A stretch of DNA of 64,000 bases. Source: Diorhabda sublineata (lineage: Eukaryota; Arthropoda; Insecta; Coleoptera; Chrysomelidae). Each line of letters starts with the position of its first letter. The stretch's first letter is position 1. The notes beneath the pieces were generated by a model, which saw only the letters and a program-made list of their open reading frames with translations, was not told where the DNA came from and did no database searches. The stretch spans positions 35,371,385 to 35,435,384 of the forward strand of contig NC_079479.1 of NCBI RefSeq assembly GCF_026230105.1, read 5' to 3'. Positions 34,520 through 48,100 of this stretch are shown one piece after another. The position numbers and the translations under genes are program-made.

Positions 34520-37500
34520 AAGAAAGAATGCAAAAAACTGTTTTTAATTTCATTACGGTCCTGGATGGAAACATATATTTGTTGTAATTCAACTTTTTGG
34601 ACATACTAGTTTTTGGGGTGTAAAATATTTTCATATCAATTATTTTTTTCATTATTAAATCGACAATTGGTGCTTGTTGGTATATTTCCACGAAATTTAA
34701 GAAAAAAAAAGCTAATTACAGGAAAAATAACGAAATGGGAGTCCAAACTATATTATATCAATAGTATAATAACATTTTAGTGATGAAAATGTTCACTACA
34801 AGACACTACATTTTTATTTAACCACCCTGTACATAAAAAACATTTATTTATTTATCAATTTGTTATAAAATATTTATAAAAAATTGACAGCTATTTCAAC
34901 TCATAATTATGAATGTATAGGACGTCCCAAATTTGTATATATACAATTTTTTTATATACTTAAAGTTATAATACGAAACGTTCACTTTTTGAATAATTTA
35001 TATCTCAAAATCCATCAAATAACATTAAAATATATCATATAATGTATATTTTGGACACCCTATATATGTTGGGAACAAAAAAACTAATACAAGGTTTGAA
35101 AAATAAATGCGATATTACCATATCAAACTAATTTTTGGAAAACGAATTTGTTATACTAAAAACAGTGTATTGAATTTCCTAATAAAACTTAAAGATTCAA
35201 ATTTGCCGCGAGTTTTCCAAAACTCTCTAGATTCAAAGCGATGTGTCAATCCGACCAATGATACATTTCAAAATCGATTCCTCAACTAAATCGTCTTCCA
35301 ATGTTAGTTTCAACAAAAAAATTTCATACCCTGGTTGGGGGATTGGTGAGAAATATACATTTAAAATAAGTAAAACCTTTGTTCACTGGACTAAACCTAG
35401 TTGTAACTCAACTAGGTATTTTCAATTTCCTACTTTGTACATAAACAGACATAAATTTTTGTTCACAACAAAATAAAATTGAGTTGAAACACAATTAACT
35501 TGCCTCTGTTATATATTTTTCGTTATAAAAGTATCTTGGATCCAATTGAAAGCACAAAAAACTCGCTGCCTTTTCGTATATAGCTTTAATTTTTATATCA
35601 AAGACTGATATAATTATAATTATTAACGCTTAGTAAATTACGCGCACAAAAAAGAGGAGCTTGTCATAATTATATACTAATATTTTAACTTAATATGATG
35701 TTACTTGAGAATATTTATAACTGTTAAAATTTATCGAATATTGTTTATAATTTTGCATTATTAATAATAACTATAAATCACCTACCTGAGAAATGTGAAT
35801 TTGAAAACATTCCAAAGTATCTTTTAGCACTTATCTTGTCGTATATACCTCATTTACAACTTTTATCAATCACCCTGTATATTAATTTCAGAAACTATTC
35901 AACTCCTTCAATTTAAAATAATTTCACACCACTTCACAATCACCAGAAATAATAAAAGTCCAAAAAACGCCGTCCGTCCTCAAAACTGTCCTCGAAGCAC
36001 ATTTGTTATAATCGCGCCATTTTTAATTACATTTATTAAGCTTTAAGTACCTTGTTAAGGATCCAAGATACAATAACGTTATTAACTAATTAATTTAATA
36101 CACGTTATTTACTTTTTGTCTATTCAATTTTCAATAAACAACACGGGGTGCAATGAATTCACCATTTTATAAAACCAAACTTAATGACAATCGATGAGAA
36201 TCAATATAGAGTACGTTCATTTTCACACTCTGAATATAGTTCCGCATCGCGTACAGTTTATTCTCTCAAACAATTAAAGTCGGTGGAAGTGGGTTTTTAT
36301 GATTTTTGTTGAAAATTAAATCTATATTCATGGTTATTCATGAAATTTACCCCGTTTTATGTGAAATATTTATTATGAACAACGCGTTTTCAACTAGACG
36401 CCATATTGTGAACCTTTATGTTTAGTAAAACGTACCCAGATTTTAAGCTAATGTCATGATTAGTTGTCTAATCGGCCATAAATAATGGCGTCCATGGAGC
36501 GAAGTAACTTTTAATAATAAGAAAGTGATTAAGTAGTTGTGATTAAAATTCCCATTTTTTGTGTTGTTTTTGTTGTGAGATAATTGTTTGTTTAATATCC
36601 TCAGTGTAAGAATAAATAATAATAAACTAAATGTGATAGTGTTAAAAATAATATTAATTTATGCCTAATGTGCCTCAGGTTAGCTTTATTACAAAAAAGC
36701 ATTACTAGATCGAAATTTTTTTATGTTTTTTAACGTTTTTTTATAAATATTTTGTAGTTTATAAGCATACTTTTAGGATGGTTATTGATTTTAATATTTT
36801 TTTTGTTAAATATTGTCGATATTTATGTCGAGACAAGTCCTGATTTCAATTAGATCGTAAATAGTTTTTATTTCTTTTTTTCTTCGTTGAACTCTTTTAA
36901 AGAACACTTCACCCAAGTTTTTTGTTCTCCAAATTGAATTTATTCAACTAGATTTTATAATGATTGCATCTTTTAACACATGTGAACTCAAAGTTAAGGT
37001 CATTTTGAAGTTATATTTTCGAAAATACTGCTTGGTCACTTGTACTTCCACCTGACTTTAATTTGACCACAAAATTTCAAAAAGTTTGAAATAAAATAAT
37101 TTCTACAGCATGTTTGAATTTTTACGTCAAGTACATAGTTAAATTTAAGGTTAAAAATGTCAGGTATTTCCTGTGTTATTTTGGGATGAAAAACTAGTTT
37201 TTTTTAACTAAAAAGTGGTTAAATACATTTGAATTCATATTTTATTTGAAATTAATATTAAAAATGAAAGTATAAAAGCTTTTTTTGTGTAATTTTCAAT
37301 TCGAAACTAAAAATATGTACAAAACAATTATGGCGTTTTGAACATAACCTAGAAATTCGTTTGAAATAACTTTCAACGTGAAAACGAATATCTGTTGCAC
37401 CCCAAACAAAGAAAAGAAATATTAAATTTTTGTTTTCAATTACTTACAAGTATTTTATTTGAGATATATATATATACTAAGTGGTAGCTGTAATGTCATC

Positions 37501-37960
37501 CAAAATATAAATGTTGTGACATAATCAATATGTGTTATTGTCGTCTATAAAAATAACTTTATCCTATATATAACTGTATAAATATCAAAATACGACATTT
37601 TTGTTGAAATTTTTGATAAAAATTGCTTTATATAATACACAGATTGAATCTAAAACGACTTAGTATCCAAAAAGCAGTGAAAATAAGGGAAATTAAATAA
37701 AAAACTTTCGATTCCAAGATTATAACCTCACTTTTTGTTACTGCTTATTGGGTATCGTAATGATTTAGAAATTTCAACTTTTAAATACGGTGGTGTAATT
37801 TTACTGTAATCCTTCTTTAATCGAATTTATGCACTATCAAAAATAACAATTGAATCGGCAATTTTAAAATGGTATCCATTAAAAGAGGAAGTACTTCCGT
37901 ATCCGCCCGGATTAAAATCATAATAGAACACTCTAATTTGGTGTTTTCGTGGCTGCAAAC
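34520..37960. other. Intergenic, AT-rich, no gene recognised
   Basis: Several short ACCCTGTACAT- or CACCCTGTATATT-type strings (near 34825, 35870) resemble transposon ends. I see no supported exon. A first exon of the downstream peptide transporter could lie here but is not identifiable by eye. Confidence 0.4.
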
Positions 37961-37980
37961 CTATTTATCGAAGTCCAAGT

Positions 37981-38459
37981 ACTTCCGGTTTTTTTAATAG
38001 GAATTTAAATGGCCGACTTCCGGTTTGGCTTTTTTTTGACTGGATGTGTGGATTTTTTGACTTCCGGTTGAGCTCTATGAACTAGATTTATGGTTTGGTT
38101 TACTTCCGGTTCGATTTTTGAACTAGATTTATGGATTAGATGACTTCCGGTCCGGATTTTGAACTGGATGTGAGGTTAGGTAGACTTCCGGTTTAGTTTT
38201 TTGTACTAGATTTATGGATTACACGAAAAGGCATTTAGTTTTGTTTATACACAATGAATTTCAAAGAAAAATAATTTTTCACGAGCTATAACCCAATTAA
38301 TATAACCTAACCTCAATAAATAATTATTTTATTCATTTAGTCGAGACTTTCTACTGAAAATAGCGTCCCCAAAGTAATTTTTTTCGTTTAAATCGTAAAT
38401 CAAGTTGAAAAAGCCGAACCGGAAGTAAACCAATCTATTTATTGGTACTAACCGGAAGT
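37981..38459. repeat. Minisatellite-like cluster of ETS-type motifs (ACTTCCGGT)
   Basis: Eight exact copies of ACTTCCGGT or its reverse ACCGGAAGT occur at 37981, 38016, 38060, 38102, 38143, 38184 (forward) and 38418, 38451 (reverse). The middle copies are spaced 41-44 bp and share flanks such as GAACTAGATTTATGG, so they are units of a degenerate ~41-bp tandem repeat. ACCGGAAGT is the consensus site of ETS-family transcription factors. The last two copies lie outside the tandem part and in opposite orientation. Confidence 0.75.
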
Positions 38460-41410
38460 ACTAATGTCTGGGATTTCCATAAATGGATCCTACGACCTAG
38501 AAAACGCTCAACTAATGAGTTTTTATTATAAAAACGAGCATATATGGAAGTATAGCTTTGTAGTTTCAGTACTGACATATACAGGGTGTTGTATCAACTC
38601 GATGTTACCAGTAACATCAGAAAAAAAATGAATTTAACAACAATGCTAATATATTTGATTATAATAGGCGTTGTGACCATACATATATTAACCGGAGGCT
38701 AGTCACGTTTTTAGAACGTGAAAAATTCCATAGATTTATTTAGAAATAAACTAATTGGCAACAATGTTTCAATTTTTTTTGTCAAAAAATGTCAATACTG
38801 AGTTTCTAGAATATTTGCATTGTTTCCGAACGATTCACAACCAGCTAAAACGCGTAAAATACGGAATTTTAAAGTTTCCATAATGAAGTAAGAAGAAGAA
38901 AATAAAATTTCCACTTTATCCCATGGATTTATGGTGAAAATAATCTGTTTGAATCACGTAAAACCACAACTGTTTACAAACTTACCATATATTGACGTCA
39001 GAGCACCGCCATATTGGTATTGATCGTTTTGGCGGGAAGTTTAAACTAAACATGATTTAAAATGTGACGATAGGATTAAAAAAGTGAATATATCAAATCA
39101 ACATTTCAAATTAGAGGTACACACTTGTTTCAATGCCCTATTGCTACGAGGATAGTCCCAGAAGTACCTGTCCCAGCAAAGGAAACATAAAAATTTTGAT
39201 ATGCTGATCTCAGCAAGTCGTTCGGTCTCGTCTAAACTTTGCTACCCAATATTTTACTGTTGATACCGAAGGATCAATCTCCCCCAGAGTAGCCAGCTAC
39301 TTCTAGGACCAACCTCGTATATAAAAGTGATTATACCACCGATTTTTTTTTCTAACTGTGTTTATATGTATAAATATTAATAAAAAAAATTAATGTTGCC
39401 TTCTTTCCAACTGTGATCTCGTTGAACGAAGAATATAGTCATCATACTTAAACAAATTAATGTGATTAGGGACCATTTCGGCGTATTAAGGATTGTTGAG
39501 TGCTTGATGTGATTGTGTTCTTCTTACACTTTATCATATTTATCTGTAAAATTTATCGTTTCGGCACAATGGAGTCATCAATTATGTAGGGTAGTGTATA
39601 TGTATATTATAAAATTATATAAAGAAATACGTGCTTTGTTTAATAATAATATTTATATGATGACTCATAACGCCAAAAAACGTATCAATGTATTTATACA
39701 AAAAAGATTTTATACATTCTTGACACATTTTTATATGTATATAATAACAATAATAACAAATTCCCAGTGTATGTTTTTACTACGTCAAAACAATCTACAA
39801 AATGATTTTTACGATAATCGAATAAAAAATCGATTAATCGATATTGTTTTAAGGAAATGATTTTGCTAACATATTTTAATTAGAAGTCACGTATACATAA
39901 TAAAAAAAAAAGTAAACGTGTTTGTTTACATTATTTATGTCATTAAATCGTGTCATTTCAAAATTATTAATTATTATGTAGTGATGATTAAAAATTCTTA
40001 ATTATTTCAAGTCGATTGTCCCTCTATATAAAACGTTCATCTATGGTTCTACGTCAAATACAACATGGCGATAGACGTCAATAACCGAAGTGGTAGGTTA
40101 TTGACGTACATTACAATTTATATATTGATATTAACTTTTTAATCAATTTCAGAACTAAAAAGAATGTGTCGAAAGTGTATTTCTTCTAATACCTTGTTAA
40201 ATATTCGTGTTTTCATGGTGGGGAGTGAATTTTAGTTGCTTTTTGTGTAATAAACCGAATAATGCAGTTATCTACCAGGCGTTTATGTGTTTGTTTCACA
40301 GAATTAGTTCACATGTATGTATTAAATTTTATTTGTAACCGGATTGTATAAAACTCATTCGAATTCATCAATCATTTACAGTTTATTCAAAAAGCTTCTA
40401 GAAATTCCTAATATTTTCCTAAATGTGGAATATAATATGTGTTCAATGTGATTTATAAAATTATAAAACTTATCGTAGACTTACTATTGAATGAATTTAA
40501 AAGTAATTTGCCACAATAAAAATATCAACCACTAATAGAGAAGGGGAATATCATTTGAAGTTTATTAAAAGGAATATACGTTTCGGTAATTATTTGTTAA
40601 ACGTGTTTGTTTTCATTCGCGTCAAATCGGCCATTTTGGTTTTCAATACGCTTCGTGTTTTATTTGTTTCATGTTATATTAGTGCCCGAAATTCATATTT
40701 AAATATTAAACTGTACAAATTTCTTTCTTTTCATATATTTAGGTTTATAAATCGTCTTGTTTGGGTGGGCTATCATAAAAAATCTTTTTTTTTTTAATAG
40801 AATTTCAATTTATTAATAAATAATAGTGGTCTACGAGGGCGGTACAACAATTATAGCGGTCTTTACACTTAAAATAGTCCGTATAATGTTCATAAGGTCA
40901 AGGTTTGAACTAAAAAAAGTTTTTTGTACTTAAAATCCTGCAACTAATAGTATGACAGCTGTCAATGTCAAAATAAGCTGAAATCTATTTAAAAATGGCC
41001 GTCGTAGGGTGAACAAATTCTTTTCTGAAGTATTTGTTGGATTTTCGACCTTATTATTTATTGCGAAACGGTTTAATGACGAGTTACTACTTAAATAAAC
41101 CCGAAATTTGTCTTGTTCCATTTAAAAAACTATTTACAGTGGTATTTACCGATGAAATGATCTCGTATTTAATATATTGAAGCTAATTGCTAATAAATCG
41201 ACAATTGAAACGTTAAATAATTATACCAAAATTATTTTTGTACGAAATATTTGATTTAAAAGTATTATATATCAACCTAACCTAAAATGAAGAGCTTTAT
41301 ATGTTATAATAATAATGAACTATATATTTCGATGTTGTATACGTGTCTCAGAATGTAGATTTTTTAAGTTTTAATAAAAAAATGTCCCAAACTTCGTTTT
41401 TTTCTTATTA
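38460..41410. other. Intergenic, no gene recognised; one perfect stem-loop
   Basis: This is AT-rich non-coding DNA. A perfect 12-bp inverted repeat (ACGTCAATAACC and GGTTATTGACGT) lies at 40075-40107 with a 9-base loop. No convincing exon is present. Confidence 0.45.
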
Positions 41411-41411
41411 T

Positions 41412-41583
41412 ACGAGGTGCGATCATCAAGAAACTAAACTAGGGCTGCTGTCAGCTGTCAACTGTCAACCGCTTTGTACGGGGGTTGTTGTTTTGCTTCG
41501 AATTGAACTTAGAGCAACGAATTTTTGTGACACTTCAAATGAAACTTGGAAAAATTGCTACTAAAACTTTTAATTCGATTTGA
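41412..41583 (+). mobile_element. Mariner-like element relic (5' end)
   Basis: TATACGAGGTGCGATCATC at 41412-41430 looks like a mariner terminal repeat. About 80 bases on, 41512-41583 reads EQRIFVTLQMKLGKIATKTF before a stop. This matches the start of mariner transposases, which have EQR, then KLGKxxTET. Everything after the first two dozen residues is missing, so it is a dead 5' fragment. Confidence 0.55.
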
Positions 41584-41679
41584 CCGTCGGTTAAGTTTCA
41601 AAATATGGCAACACTGATGTCAAATCTGTCATTGTCGTGATGAATTTTGACATTTTCAATGGCGGACGTACTCGGAACG

Positions 41680-41960
41680 TGTTGTCATACGAGGGCTACT
41701 CGAATTGTTTACAGAAACCTAGAAACTAGAATTAAACCAACAGTAATGGCGGATTCGCTCGCCAAAATGGAATCAGCGAACCCACCAAAAGGTCCAGAAC
41801 CCATCCTTCAGCTAAATAGGCGCCAAATCGGACCAGAAACCGGACTTTTAACCGGATATTTCCATCTAAGACATCAGGCTTCAAGCCAAAGCGCCTGATC
41901 GGCTTCTCAAATGACCTCGGACTGCGGTGGCTTCAAATGGGGCGTGTTTGAACTATGAAC
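41680..41960 (+). mobile_element. Possible mariner end plus LINE retrotransposon relic
   Basis: ATACGAGGGCTACTCGAATTG at about 41690 resembles another mariner-type terminus. In the frame around 41790-41898 the translation includes LNRRQIGPETGLLTGYFHLR, like the segment ending the RNase H region of jockey-type LINEs (GLLTGHxxLxxHL). The frame then stops, and a shifted frame continues with a few similar residues. Short and degraded. Confidence 0.4.
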
Positions 41961-42107
41961 TATGAATTTGTCTATGGAATCGCTTCGATTTTTAGCGACG
42001 AAACGCCATCTGGAGACAGAGAAACAACTAGAAACGTCAAATTACACTTTGACAATTACGTTTTGACACGTGTCTAATGTAGTTTTACCGTTTATATCCG
42101 CACCCCT

Positions 42108-45100
42108 ATGTATCAGGTAAATAATTTTCGTAAACTGGTTAAAGGTAAAGTGGACAGCTCAATTTTTTTAGGAATCGTTCAATTCCGTCGCCATATTATG
42201 CATAATAGCCACGGAATTTTGCGAGAGATTCGCTTTTTCCGGCTTAAGAAGTAAGTAGATTGAATCCATATTGAAATTCGATCGGTCCCGATTCACCCCC
42301 CGCGAGACATATCACCGAATAGTTTTTACCGACACGTAGCGGGTTTTTCTTCGATATTTTTGAAGCCGCAACCTTCCCCGTCGACTGTTGCGTCTTCGGA
42401 CGCGGTTCATCGACTGCGCTCCACTCGGATCATCGAAATACCGTGACATTTGACGTATAATCTGTCGAAAGTTGGTACTTCGTAAACGTCATGTGGATTT
42501 GACAGTTCCAACGCCGTCTGTGCGTCAGTTTTAGTGACTTATCGACTTTTGGAATACGAATATTCGGTTTTTGCATTGATCCGAATAATTTTTAGCGATT
42601 CTATCGATATATCTGCGAAACGTTTTATTATTGTCGGAATGTACGTCGACCGTTATCTACCATGGCTTTCTGATGGTGTGTTATATTGTTCCAATGGCTG
42701 GAGCTATTTGTGCTGACGTGTATTTTGGGAGATACAGGTAAATTTGCACTTTGTTTTTGAGTAATTCGATTTTTTACAGATTTTATTCATTCGCGTTTGA
42801 CATTTGTGTGTTGTATCCGTTGATTGTTTCTTCCAGGACTATAAGGAACTTCGGGATTGTTTATTTAATAGGACACGTGCTTATTTTTATTGCTGCTGTT
42901 CCTATAATCAGTATATACCCGGCGTAAGTAGTTTTTTTAAACGAAATATTTATGATAATTATAGAAAAAAATGATTAATTTGATTTTGTGCCTATAGTGA
43001 TATTTTTTTTCGAACTCCTCGTATGAAAAAACCCCTTTCTACAGAAATTTAGCAAAATCTGAAAAAATTTTTTCCAATTTTCATAACAAAGGGGGGTCCT
43101 TTGAAGTCTGGACTTTTGTTTGACAATTTCTAACTTTTTGTTGGATAAGTCGCTTTGTATGTACACGGGGGGGCTGTTGTATTTTTTTTATGATATTATC
43201 GACGTTCCTCTTTCGATTTTTTTGTATTACAACGTTGCCAAACCATAACTGTGGATGCTATAAATTTATATAGTGTTATTTTTCGAAAAAAGTTTATTTC
43301 AACTTTAACCCTGTATATTTTCGAAAAATATGAAATTGAAGCAATCCAATGGAGAGTCACTTAGATACACGTTTTCTCTATCGATTCATGTCAAAAATAA
43401 ATCGATATCTCAAATGGTTTCCGAGATATAGAACTTTTTATACGAGCGTGTCAAATTTTTTTCCCAAATTTTTGGATTTTTCGAGATAATTTTTAATTAT
43501 ACATTTCTATATCACAAAAATGCGAAAAACTATGGTATATCATGTATTTTTCTCCGAAAAATTCAAAAATCTTGTTAATTTTCAGAATAAATGTATAGTT
43601 TTCCGGGAAATTCAATTTTCATGAATTTTCCTCAATGTTTCGCTGATAATAACTTTTTTTTCGAAAAACTGATATTTTTTTCGAACTCCTCGTATGAAAA
43701 AACCTCTTTCTACAGAAATTTAGCAAAATCTAGACAAATTTTTTCCAAATTTCATAACAAAGGGGGGCCCCTTTGAGGTCTGGAATTTTGTTTGACAACT
43801 TCTAACTTTTTGTTACATAAGTCACTTTGTATGTACAGGGGGGGCTGTGGTATTTTTTTTATGATAGTATCGACGTTCCCCTTTCGATTTATTTGTATTA
43901 CAACGTTGCCAAACCATTACTGTGGATTCTATAAATTTATATATTGTTATTTTTCAAAAAAAGTTTATTTCAACTTTAACCCTGTATATTTTCGAAAAAT
44001 ATGAAATTGAAGCAATCCAATGGAGAGTCACTTAGATACACGTTTTCTCTATCGATTCATGTCAAAAATAAATCGATATCTCAAATGGTTTCCGAGATAT
44101 AGAACTTTTTATACGAGCGTGTCAAATTTTTTTCCCAAATTTTTGGATTTTTCGAGATAATTTTTAATTATACATTTCTATATCACAAAAATGCGAAAAA
44201 CTATGGTATATCATGTATTTTTCTCCGAAAAATTCAAAAATCTTGTTAATTTTCAGAATAAATGTATAGTTTTCCGGGAAATTCAATTTTCATGAATTTT
44301 CCTCAATGTTTCGCTGATAATAACTTTTTTTTCGAAAAACTGATATTTTTTTCGAACTCCTCGTATGAAAAAACCTCTTTCTACAGAAATTTAGCAAAAT
44401 CTAGACAAATTTTTTCCAAATTTCATAACAAAGGGGGGCCCCTTTGAGGTCTGGAATTTTGTTTGACAACTTCTAACTTTTTGTTACATAAGTCACTTTG
44501 TATGTACAGGGGGGGCTGTGGTATTTTTTTTATGATAGTATCGACGTTCCCCTTTCGATTTATTTGTATTACAACGTTGCCAAACCATTACTGTGGATTC
44601 TATAAATTTATATATTGTTATTTTTCAAAAAAAGTTTACTTCAACTTTAACCCTGTATATTTTCGAAAAATATGAAATTGAAGCAATCCAATATGGAGAG
44701 TCACTTAGATACACGTTTTCTCTATCGATTCATGTCAAAAATAAGTCGATATCTCAAATGGTTTCCGAGATATAGAACTTTTTATACGAGCTTGTCAAAT
44801 TTTTTTCCAAATTTGTCGATTTTTTGAGATAATTTTTAATTATACATTTCTATATCACAAAAATGCGAAAAACTATGGTATATCATGTATTTTTCTCCGA
44901 AAAATTCAAAAATCTTGTTAATTTTCAGAATAAATGTATAGTTTTCCGGGAAATTCAATTTTCATGAATTTTCCTCAATGTTTCGCTGATAATAACTTTT
45001 TTTTCGAAAAACTGATATTTTTTTCGAACTCCTCGTATGAAAAAACCTCTTTCTACAGAAATTTAGCAAAATCTAGACAAATTTTTTCCAAATTTCATAA

Positions 45101-48100
45101 CAAAGGGGGGCCCCTTTGAGGTCTGGAATTTTGTTTGACAACTTCTAACTTTTTGTTACATAAGTCACTTTGTATGTACAGGGGGGGCTGTGGTATTTTT
45201 TTTATGATAGTATCGACGTTCCCCTTTCGATTTATTTGTATTACAACGTTGCCAAACCATTACTGTGGATTCTATAAATTTATATATTGTTATTTTTCAA
45301 AAAAAGTTTACTTCAACTTTAACCCTGTATATTATCGAAAAATATGAAATTGAAGCAATCCAATATGGAGAGTCACTTAGATACAAGTTTTCTCTATCGA
45401 TTCATGTCAAAAATAAGTCGATATCTCAAATGGTTTCCGAGATATAGAACTTTTTATACGAGCTTGTCAAATTTTTTTCCAAATTTGTCGATTTTTTGAG
45501 ATAATTTTTAATTATACATTTCTATATCACAAGAATGTGAAAAACTATGGTATATCATGTATTTTTGTCCGAAAAACTCAAAAATCGTGTTAATTTTTAG
45601 ATCGAATGTATAGTTTTCCGGGAAATTCAATTTTCATTAATTTTCCTCAATGTTTCGCTGATAATAATTTTTTTTTCGAAAAACTGATATTTTTTTCGAA
45701 CTCCTCGTATGAAAAAACCTCTTTCTACAGAAATTTAGCAGAATCTGGAAAATTTTTTTCCAATTTTCATAACAAAGGGGGGCCCTTTTGAAGTTTGGAC
45801 TTTTGTTTGATAACTTCTAACTTTTTGTTATATAAGTCGCTTTGTATGTACACGGGGGGGGCTGTTGTATTTTTTTTATGATAGTATCGACGTTCCCCTT
45901 TCGATTTATTTGTATTACAACGTTGCCAAACTATAAATGAGGATTCTATAAATTTATATATTGTTATTTTTCGAAAAAAATGTATTTCAACTTTAACCCT
46001 GTATATTTTCGAAAAATATGAAATTTTAGGAATCCATGTCAAAAATAAATCAATATCTCAAATGGTTTTCGAGATATGGAACTTTTTATACGAGCGTGTC
46101 AAATTTTTCTTGGAATTTGTGAATTTTTTGAGATAATTTTTAATTATACATTTCTATATCACAAGAATGCGAAAAACTATGGTATATCATGTATTTTTCT
46201 CCGAAAAATTCAAAAATCATGTTAGTTTCCGGATCAAATGTATACTACTCGGGGAAATTCAATTTTTCTCCGATAATAATTTTTTTTCTATAAACTGATA
46301 TATTTTTCGAACTCCTCGTATCAAAAAACACAATTTCGGCAGGATCTAAAGAAAATCTTTCACAGTTTTCAAAACAAAGGACATCCGGTATTGATCTCGT
46401 TTAAAACCCATTGTTGCCAAGTCTTGAAATTGTATCAGTGTCTGTCGTTTTAATTTTTTTCTTTCGACATTACAATTATTCAAAATAACTGAAAAAAAAT
46501 ACAACTTGGCAACTATGCACAATACTCGCTAATATCTATGATCTCGTTTATAACGCTGGTAAAATCATATACCGGTTGTCCCAAATAACTTAATGAATGT
46601 TTTCAATCCATAACATCATTCGAACTTAAATTACAAGATATCAAAATATATTATTCGACTAGAAAACGTTGTCTCAGCCGAATATTTAACATTGACGTTG
46701 GTTTTTTCCAATTTTAGTTTATTTTTCTTCGTCGGTTTGACGCTGATAGCGATCGGAACTGGCGGTATAAAACCTTGCGTAGCGGCGTTCGGCGCCGAGC
46801 AATTCAATCTGCCGGCCCAAAAGGACCTCCTCATACATTTTTTCTCCGTATTTTATTTCACGATAAATCTGGGCGGGTTCGTGGGTATGACCTTGACCCC
46901 CGTACTGCGGAAGGTGTCCTGCTTCGGCGACGACACTTGCTACGCTCTGGCCTTCGGATTCCCAGCCGCGCTTATGATCCTCTCAATGCGTAAGTACCGA
47001 TTCCGCCCGCCCGCGACCAAATATTCCGCCCCCCTTTTCGAATTTCAGTTCTGTTCGTCGTCGGCAAAAATTTCTACAAACTCAAATCGCCCAAAAAGAA
47101 AATTTTGGTGGAATTTTTGAAGTGCGGTTGGGTGAGTCCGTTTCTTAATTATCGATAACGATAAAAATAAAAATTCAGTACGCTGTGACGTTTAGATTTA
47201 GGACGGGGACGCGTTCCAGTCATTGGTTAGACGTCGCCGAAGATAAATTCAATCATCAACTTGTCGCCGATATGAAGATCGTATCTGGAATATTGTTTTT
47301 GTTTGTGCCGTTGCCGATTTTTTGGTCGCTGTTCGATCAACAGGGATCCCGGTGGACGTTTCAAGTAAATTAAATCAATTTCGATCGTTATTTGATTGTA
47401 CGAGGGTTGCTGGTTAAGTTTCGATATGCCTCGTGGATTTTGTTCAATATTTTGGAGTCGTCACCTCGTATATTTGTTTCGGACAATTTTTTTTCCATGT
47501 ATAGCGACCCTCGTATACTAAATAAACGTTCCTGCTTATAAACAGAGGCGTATTAAGGGACGAGTTGTGTCAAATTAAATTCGTAATTAATTTTTTCCAT
47601 ATTTATAATTCACTGAATTTATTTGCGATCTCAAAACTTGTATAGAAACCCTCGTATACTATATAAACGTTCCTGCTTATAAACAGAGGCGTATTAAGGG
47701 ACGAGTTGTGTCAAATTAAATTCCTAATTAATTTTTTCCATATTTACAATTCACTGAATTTATTTGCGATCTCAAAACTTGTATAGCGACCCTCGTATAC
47801 TGAATGAACGTTACTGCTTATAAACAGAGGCGTATTAAGGGACGAGTTGTGTCAAATTAAATTCCTAATTAATTTTTTCCATATTTACAATTCACTGAAT
47901 TTATTTGCGATCTCAAAACTTGTATAGAAACCCTCGTATACTATATAAACGTTCCTGCTTATAAACAGAGGCGTATTAAGGAACGAGTTGTGTCAAATTA
48001 AATTCCTAATTAATTTTTTCCATATTTACAATTCACTGAATTTATTTGCGATCTCAAAACTTGTATAGCGACCCTCGTATACTAAATGAACGTTACTGCT

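Noticed and set aside
32200..34609. Many 60-134 aa frames on both strands in the 163-bp array
   Set aside because: Unit length is not a multiple of three and stops appear in most units; these are by-products of a stop-poor repeat.
39513..39860. 115 aa and neighbouring 80 aa frames at 39.5-40.8 kb
   Set aside because: They are AT-driven, rich in Ile/Tyr/Asn/Phe, with no motif and no splice context.
41647..41898. 83 aa frame starting MTFSMADV as a real gene
   Set aside because: It spans transposon-like sequence and lacks any conserved domain; its C-terminal part resembles a LINE fragment.
42300..42595. GC-richer intronic stretch with TCAGTT as a second promoter of the peptide transporter
   Set aside because: Possible, but the only support is base composition and one initiator-like string; it interrupts a well-supported intron and gives no alternative ATG in frame.
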